From JACKBK01 sp963707275 (GTDB lineage Bacteria > Chloroflexota > Anaerolineae > JAAEKA01): a stretch of DNA of 64,000 nucleotides. The stretch is from contig CAVPPH010000002.1 in the NCBI GenBank assembly GCA_963707275.1, forward strand, positions 429,300-493,299, given 5' to 3'. The notes beneath the pieces were generated by a model. It did no database searches. It worked only from the letters and a program-made list of their open reading frames with translations, and had not been told where the DNA came from. A program made the position numbers and the translations under genes. Of the stretch, positions 60,290 to 64,000 are shown in pieces; the first letter of the stretch is position 1, and every line of letters begins with the position of its first letter.

Positions 60290-61266
60290 CAGTAAGGACC
60301 TCGGATGTAGTCCCGTACCTCTTGCTTGTAGAAGCCGGCCAGGCGAGCGTGTAGCTCCTGTGAGAGAGGCGGCAGGTCTGACACAGCCGCGTTGCCGTGT
60401 GCCTGCCGTGGAGAGCTTGCGCCGGGAATGACCACCGACACGGAGTCGTAGTCCAGTATCCAGCGCTGGGCGAACTGCGCCATGGTCATGCCTGGTGGAA
60501 CCATCGTCGCGACTTCCTCCGACAGCTCGACGCCGCGCTCGTAGGGCAGGCCGGCAAAGGTTTCGCCAACGTTGAACGCCGCGCCGTCGCGGTTGAAGTT
60601 GCGATGGTCGTCCTCGCGAAACTTTGTTTCCCTGGTTAACTTACCGGTCAGCAGGCCGCTGGCCAGCGGCAGCCGGACGATAATGCCGACGCCCTTTTCC
60701 TGCGCTCTGGGAAACAGATCGTCCAGCGGCTTCTGGCGGAAAATATTGAAGATGACTTGCAGGCTCGTGAGCCCTTCCTGCTCCAGACAGATCAAGCCCT
60801 CTTCCACACTCTCGACGCTGGCGCCGAAACGGGCGAGCAGCCCCTCGTCGCGCTGCTCGCGCAGCCAGTCGAAGACGTCGCCCTTGCGCAGTTCCTCGAC
60901 CGGCACGCAGTGCAACTGCGTCAGGTCGAGACAATCGACACCCAGACGTTCCAGCGAGCGCTCGGTGGCCTCGCGCAACGCCTGGCGCGTGTAGCCGTCG
61001 GGGTAGATGTCGCCGCGGCCCAGCTTGGTGGCGACGAAGACATCGGGATGCGTCTTGAGGAAGCGGCCGATCGACAGCTCGCTCTCGCCGTCGCCGTAGA
61101 CATTGGCGGTGTCGAAGAAACGCACTCCGGCGTCGTAGGCCGCGCTCAGGATCTCCTGGGCAACGTCGTCGTCCCACGGGTTGCCCCAGCCGCCGCCCAG
61201 TTGCCAGCAGCCCAGGCCGCTTTCGGTGATGTCAGGGCCGTGAGAGGTCAATTGTCTTGTGTTCAT
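60289..61266 (-). CDS. Aldo/keto reductase
   Basis: A 325-residue AKR-fold oxidoreductase: GLGCWQLGGGWGNPWDDDVA at the start, catalytic Asp and Tyr in RFFDTANVYGDGESE, Lys in FVATKLGRGD, His in LTQLHCVPVEELR, and the NADP-binding end VVIPGASSPRQAHGNA. The product reduces or oxidises carbonyl compounds in the cytoplasm. The ATG at 61266 begins the conserved part; the longer frame to 61434 reads through a REP-like palindrome. Confidence 0.9.
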   Translation of the reverse strand: MNTRQLTSHGPDITESGLGCWQLGGGWGNPWDDDVAQEILSAAYDAGVRFFDTANVYGDGESELSIGRFLKTHPDVFVATKLGRGDIYPDGYTRQALREATERSLERLGVDCLDLTQLHCVPVEELRKGDVFDWLREQRDEGLLARFGASVESVEEGLICLEQEGLTSLQVIFNIFRQKPLDDLFPRAQEKGVGIIVRLPLASGLLTGKLTRETKFREDDHRNFNRDGAAFNVGETFAGLPYERGVELSEEVATMVPPGMTMAQFAQRWILDYDSVSVVIPGASSPRQAHGNAAVSDLPPLSQELHARLAGFYKQEVRDYIRGPY

Positions 61267-61315
61267 GAGATTGCATTCTTTCTGTTGTTGGCAACCGCTG
61301 CGCCTTCGCCGCGTC

Positions 61316-61374
61316 ACTCCCGCGAAGGCGGGAGTTTGATGCTCGTGAGGCGTGGATTCCCGCCTGCGCGGGAA
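61316..61374. repeat. REP-like pair of CCCGC hairpins
   Basis: ACTCCCGC-GAAG-GCGGGAGT (61316-61335) and TTCCCGC-CTGC-GCGGGAA (61357-61374) lie in the gap upstream of the aldo/keto reductase. This form (ATTCCCGC-n4-GCGGGAAT) is a widespread bacterial intergenic palindrome and may mark a REP/RAYT element; no RAYT transposase is in the window. Confidence 0.65.
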
Positions 61375-61412
61375 AGACAGGTAAGCGGTTTCTGTTGATT
61401 TGTTGGCGATTT

Positions 61413-61847
61413 TCAGCGAGCAGCCGTCGTCCACGCGGCGTTCTGCAGCACGACGCGGTAGCCGTCCAGGTCCTCAAAGGTTTTGCCGCGCTGCTCCCAG
61501 TAGGGGTTGGCCGATGGGACGGCGCGAAAGCCGGCAGTCAGCATGTCCGCGCAGCCATGCTCCCACTCGGCGCGGTCGGGCAGGTAGAAGACCATCAGGT
61601 TGTCCTCGGTGGGCGCTCGACCAACCTGATGCCCGCGCTGCGCGGTGAACTCCAGATGCCAGGGCTGATCGGGATATCCCAGCATGACTCCATCAAACCC
61701 GTCGTGATCGAAAAAGCTGCCCAGCCGCGTCAATCCAAGACCCTGAGCGTACATGGCAGCCAGCGCAGCCAGGTTGTCAGTTGGTCTTGCGATGCGCAAG
61801 TGATGGTCTAGTTTCACCGCTAGCCCGACCTGTGGATCAGAGTTCAT
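61413..61847 (-). CDS. VOC-family (glyoxalase-like) protein
   Basis: A 144-residue vicinal-oxygen-chelate protein: LDHHLRIARPTDNLAALAAM (metal His), MLGYPDQPWHLEFTAQRG and DNLMVFYLPD, ending GKTFEDLDGYRVVLQNAAW (metal Glu/Asp). It may detoxify small electrophiles; the substrate is unknown. ATG at 61847, shortly downstream of the GyrI-like gene. Confidence 0.85.
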   Translation of the reverse strand: MNSDPQVGLAVKLDHHLRIARPTDNLAALAAMYAQGLGLTRLGSFFDHDGFDGVMLGYPDQPWHLEFTAQRGHQVGRAPTEDNLMVFYLPDRAEWEHGCADMLTAGFRAVPSANPYWEQRGKTFEDLDGYRVVLQNAAWTTAAR

Positions 61848-61854
61848 GGCACGA

Positions 61855-62358
61855 TCAGTCTTCGGCGAGCTTGATGGCAACCTCGGTGTCCCAGTTGCCC
61901 GGATCGGGGTCGTCATCAGGGCCGGTCAGAAACGTTTCGACGCGCGCGCGGAACGCATCGCCATTCGGGTCGTCCCAACGATCCCAGCGGATGCCGTTTT
62001 CAGCCGCCCAGTCGATCAGCGCCTTGTTGCCCGCGATGCCGTTCTGCACGCCGGTGTAGACCAGCGACGCGTAGCGACCGGCCGGCAGCACGCCGGCTGC
62101 AACCCTGCCCTCGCTTGCTACCGGAGCCGCCACCGGCCAGCCGATCTCGATATCCATCCTGGCAGCCATATCGATGACGTAGTAACGCATGAAAGGCGGG
62201 CCGGCCGGCGCGATCTGTTGCGCTTGCAGCCAGGTGAACACCTCATCAATCAGGCGCGGTATGGTATCCGATCCCATTTCTTCGGCAGATACGTGCGTGC
62301 GAATGCCGGCGTATGGCTGCTCGCCGCGATCTTGCAGATCCGGCTGTGTGGTCTTCAT
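61855..62358 (-). CDS. GyrI-like (AraC effector-binding-type) protein
   Basis: A 167-residue stand-alone GyrI-like domain: YAGIRTHVSAEEMGSDTIPR at the start, PPFMRYYVIDMAARMDIEIG in the middle, and LPAGRYASLVYTGVQNGIAG. These domains bind small hydrophobic ligands and, in AraC regulators, sense drugs. ATG at 62358; a GTG/ATG further up at 62490 gives a non-conserved Arg-rich extension and is unlikely. It overlaps nothing and precedes the VOC gene by 8 bases. Confidence 0.83.
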   Translation of the reverse strand: MKTTQPDLQDRGEQPYAGIRTHVSAEEMGSDTIPRLIDEVFTWLQAQQIAPAGPPFMRYYVIDMAARMDIEIGWPVAAPVASEGRVAAGVLPAGRYASLVYTGVQNGIAGNKALIDWAAENGIRWDRWDDPNGDAFRARVETFLTGPDDDPDPGNWDTEVAIKLAED

Positions 62359-62486
62359 GGACGGTTGCCTCCGTTGGATACGCAGGGCGCGGCGCGGTCG
62401 TGACACGCCGTCATCGATGCACTTATGGTAGCCATCCCTGAATATCTGGCAAGTCCAGCGCGAAGCAACACCTTCCCGATGCGAAG

Positions 62487-63053
62487 TCACCCGCTTTGGT
62501 CAGGCAATTCGTCGATAATCCGCTGAATCCTGCGCTGTTTTGTCTCTTCAGTTTTCGCGGTCTGCAGCCAGTAGATAAGCTGCTTCCTGCGCGAGGGTGG
62601 CAGTGCGAGATAGGCGTCGACCCCGCCTTCAACCTGCCGCAGCGCGCTTTCCAACGCCTCAGGGATGACATCCACCTGCTCGCGGCGGATGGCCGCCTCC
62701 CACTGGCCGTTGGCTTGCGCTTCGGCAACCGCCTGCAGGCCGGCGTCGGTCATCCTGCCCTCGGCGATGAGTTGCTCCACCCGCTGGATGTTGCTCATCG
62801 CCCAGATGCTGTTTGGCTTACGGGGCGTGTAGCGCAGACGGTAACACCGTTCGTCGATGCTCTTGAGTTGGCTGTCGACCCAGCCAAAGCACATTGCTTC
62901 AACGGTGGCATCTTCCAGAGACAATCCCTGGTCGGCGTATTTTTTCTTGTAGAGGATCAGCCATGCTTCCGGCGCGCTGGCATGGTTCTCCTCCAGCCAG
63001 CGACGCCACTGGTCTGGATCGCGAAACTCGAGATAGGTCGTCGGGTCTGCCAT
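62487..63053 (-). CDS. YdeI/OmpD-associated-family protein
   Basis: A 188-residue YdeI-type protein: DPDQWRRWLEENHASAPEAW, then LYKKKYADQGLSLEDATVEA, MCFGWVDSQLKSIDERCYRL, TPRKPNSIWAMSN and RRKQLIYWLQTAKTEETKQR. The family is linked to resistance to cationic antimicrobial peptides. The ATG at 63053 begins the conserved domain. Confidence 0.87.
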   Translation of the reverse strand: MADPTTYLEFRDPDQWRRWLEENHASAPEAWLILYKKKYADQGLSLEDATVEAMCFGWVDSQLKSIDERCYRLRYTPRKPNSIWAMSNIQRVEQLIAEGRMTDAGLQAVAEAQANGQWEAAIRREQVDVIPEALESALRQVEGGVDAYLALPPSRRKQLIYWLQTAKTEETKQRRIQRIIDELPDQSG

Positions 63054-63097
63054 CGTTCTCTCCCGGTCGCAGCCGCAATGCCGGCGACACGCCGCTG

Positions 63098-63524
63098 CTA
63101 CAGTATCTTGGTGAGGAAGTAGCGCGTGTGGCCGGGTGGAAAGTCGGGCAGTTCGCCAAAGACCTGATAGCCGTGTTGCTGGTAGAAGTCAGGCGCCTGG
63201 AAACTGAATGTGTCCAGATAGACGTTTTTTGCGCCGCGTTGCCGCGCTTCCTCTTCGGCAGCCATCAACAGACGGTGGCCGTGGCCGTGACCGCGCAGAT
63301 CCTCCTTGACCCACAGCAGGTCCATGTAAAACCATTCCCAGTAGACTTCGCCCAGCACGCCGCCCACGATCTCCTGGTCGGGCGTTTGCAGCGCGAAGCA
63401 GATGCGCTGAAACTTGTTGTCACCGGCCTGCTCGATGTTGAAGTCATGCAGGCCGCGGCCGATGATCCCCCCAGGCAGATTGCTCGGGATCGTCGATGGC
63501 GACGATCTGATACTCCTCTTCCAT
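63098..63524 (-). CDS. GNAT-family acetyltransferase, one frameshift in a C6/G6 run
   Basis: About 141 residues of a GNAT fold: GGVLGEVYWEWFYMDLLWV, KEDLRGHGHGHRLLMAAEEE (acetyl-CoA loop) and FQAPDFYQQHGYQVFGEL. The N-terminus (MEEEYQIVAIDDPEQSAW) lies in another frame; five rather than six Cs at 63467-63472 would join it cleanly as SAWGIIGRGLHDF. ATG at 63524. The neighbouring mismatch glycosylase lies upstream on the same strand. Confidence 0.83.
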
Positions 63525-63554
63525 GGCAACCCCTTTCGGTGACGTTCTTGTGCG

Positions 63555-64000
63555 TTAAGAGACCAGGCGCGCCAATTCCTGCCAGTGGCTGACATCCCAC
63601 CAGCGGCGCGCGGCGCCTGATGGCGACGGCAGCACAAACAGTGCGCTCGCGCCAACGGTCTCCGGCTGCAATCCGTACTTTACCGGTCGGTCGAGAAACT
63701 CGCTGCCCGCCCGCTTGCTGGTGAACGCGACGATTGCAGGTTCGTAGCGCAGTATGGTTGCGCGCAGGCGTTCCCGGTCGAAGTGCTCGTCGCTGAGTTG
63801 GGTGTCTACCCCCGACACGTCCTTGACGAGATCGGTGAGACCCAGGCCGTAGGAAAGCACCTCGCGAAACTCCTCCGGCTGTAAAAGCCGCGGCGTCAGT
63901 CCGATGGCGAAGAGCGTCGGCCAGAACATGTTGCCCGGCCCGGCATAATACGCCTCGCGCTGTGCCGAGACGTTGCTGACCGCTGTGCCGCAGAAGACGA
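63555..64000 (-). CDS. mug: Mismatch-specific uracil-DNA glycosylase (MUG-type), N-terminus beyond the window
   Basis: The visible 148 residues run from VFCGTAVSNVSAQREAYYAG and PGNMFWPTLFAIGLTPRLLQ to LVLPSPSG-type end (ALFVLPSPSGAARRWWD). These are the landmarks of the MUG/TDG branch: FCGTA near the start, GPGN-x-FW, and the C-terminal N/LPSPSGA loop. It removes uracil or ethenocytosine from G mismatches in DNA repair. The catalytic G-[IL]-N-P-G motif would lie beyond the right edge. Confidence 0.85.
   Translation of the reverse strand, partial: VFCGTAVSNVSAQREAYYAGPGNMFWPTLFAIGLTPRLLQPEEFREVLSYGLGLTDLVKDVSGVDTQLSDEHFDRERLRATILRYEPAIVAFTSKRAGSEFLDRPVKYGLQPETVGASALFVLPSPSGAARRWWDVSHWQELARLVS

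Overview
This is a high-GC (about 60-65%) bacterial chromosome segment with accessory character. Secreted proteins with Thr-Pro-rich linkers, a SdrD_B-like tail and C-termini of the form [FY]-L-P-[LM], together with the mix of polysaccharide genes, suggest Chloroflexota (Anaerolineae/Caldilineae-like). That placement is inferred from protein style only; there is no rRNA or marker gene in the window. No tRNA, rRNA, CRISPR array or intact insertion sequence was found, and no gene-free stretch exceeds 300 bases.

Layout. 1-5 kb (minus strand): start of a lipoprotein, a badly frameshifted glucosidase, a di-haem cytochrome c peroxidase and a CRTAC1-like FG-GAP protein. 5.3-7.8 kb (plus): a zinc-ribbon/rhodanese protein with an in-frame UGA that looks like selenocysteine, a LysM/M23 peptidase and a methyltransferase. 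8-22 kb (plus): two paralogous exported barrel proteins around an undecaprenyl-phosphate sugar transferase, sugar acetyltransferase, Gfo/Idh oxidoreductase, SbcC-like ATPase, methyltransferase, membrane glycosyltransferase-like protein and polysaccharide deacetylase. 22-35 kb (minus): acetyltransferase, HAD phosphatase, DUF1579 protein, a FecR-type lipoprotein next to a large CHAT-protease/STAND-NTPase/membrane protein, a TipA-like MerR regulator, a DUF1330 protein, acetyl-CoA synthetase and an HPr-kinase-like protein. 35.4-49 kb (plus): a 22-residue peptide gene inside a 348-bp inverted-repeat unit, then a nucleotidyltransferase, two GT2 enzymes, a UGM-like flavoprotein, a DUF5693 protein with a histidine-rich insert, flippase, SUMF1 protein, GT39-like protein and B12-radical-SAM enzyme. 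49-64 kb: a BrnT-type toxin/antitoxin remnant and small enzymes, then a minus-strand alkylsulfatase/SulP group and a run of small stress or housekeeping proteins ending in a mismatch-specific uracil-DNA glycosylase.

How they fit. The 8-22 kb and 35-48 kb regions carry what an exopolysaccharide or cell-surface glycan pathway needs: priming transferase, sugar modification, GT2 and GT39 transferases, flippase and deacetylase. The HprK-like kinase, the nucleotidyltransferase and the short peptide with lasso-leader residue spacing sit at the edge of that locus and are the best candidate for an undescribed system. The selenocysteine rhodanese and the CHAT/STAND gene are the next strongest leads.

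Data caution. About 20 single-base frameshifts break a dozen otherwise well-conserved genes; several are resolved by removing one base from a short homopolymer (for example the C6 at 63467-63472). Most are probably sequence errors. Genes with one or two such breaks are listed here as CDS over their full span; genes with three or more, or with a nonsense codon, are listed as pseudogene. Small palindromic repeats are abundant, some lying inside coding sequence.
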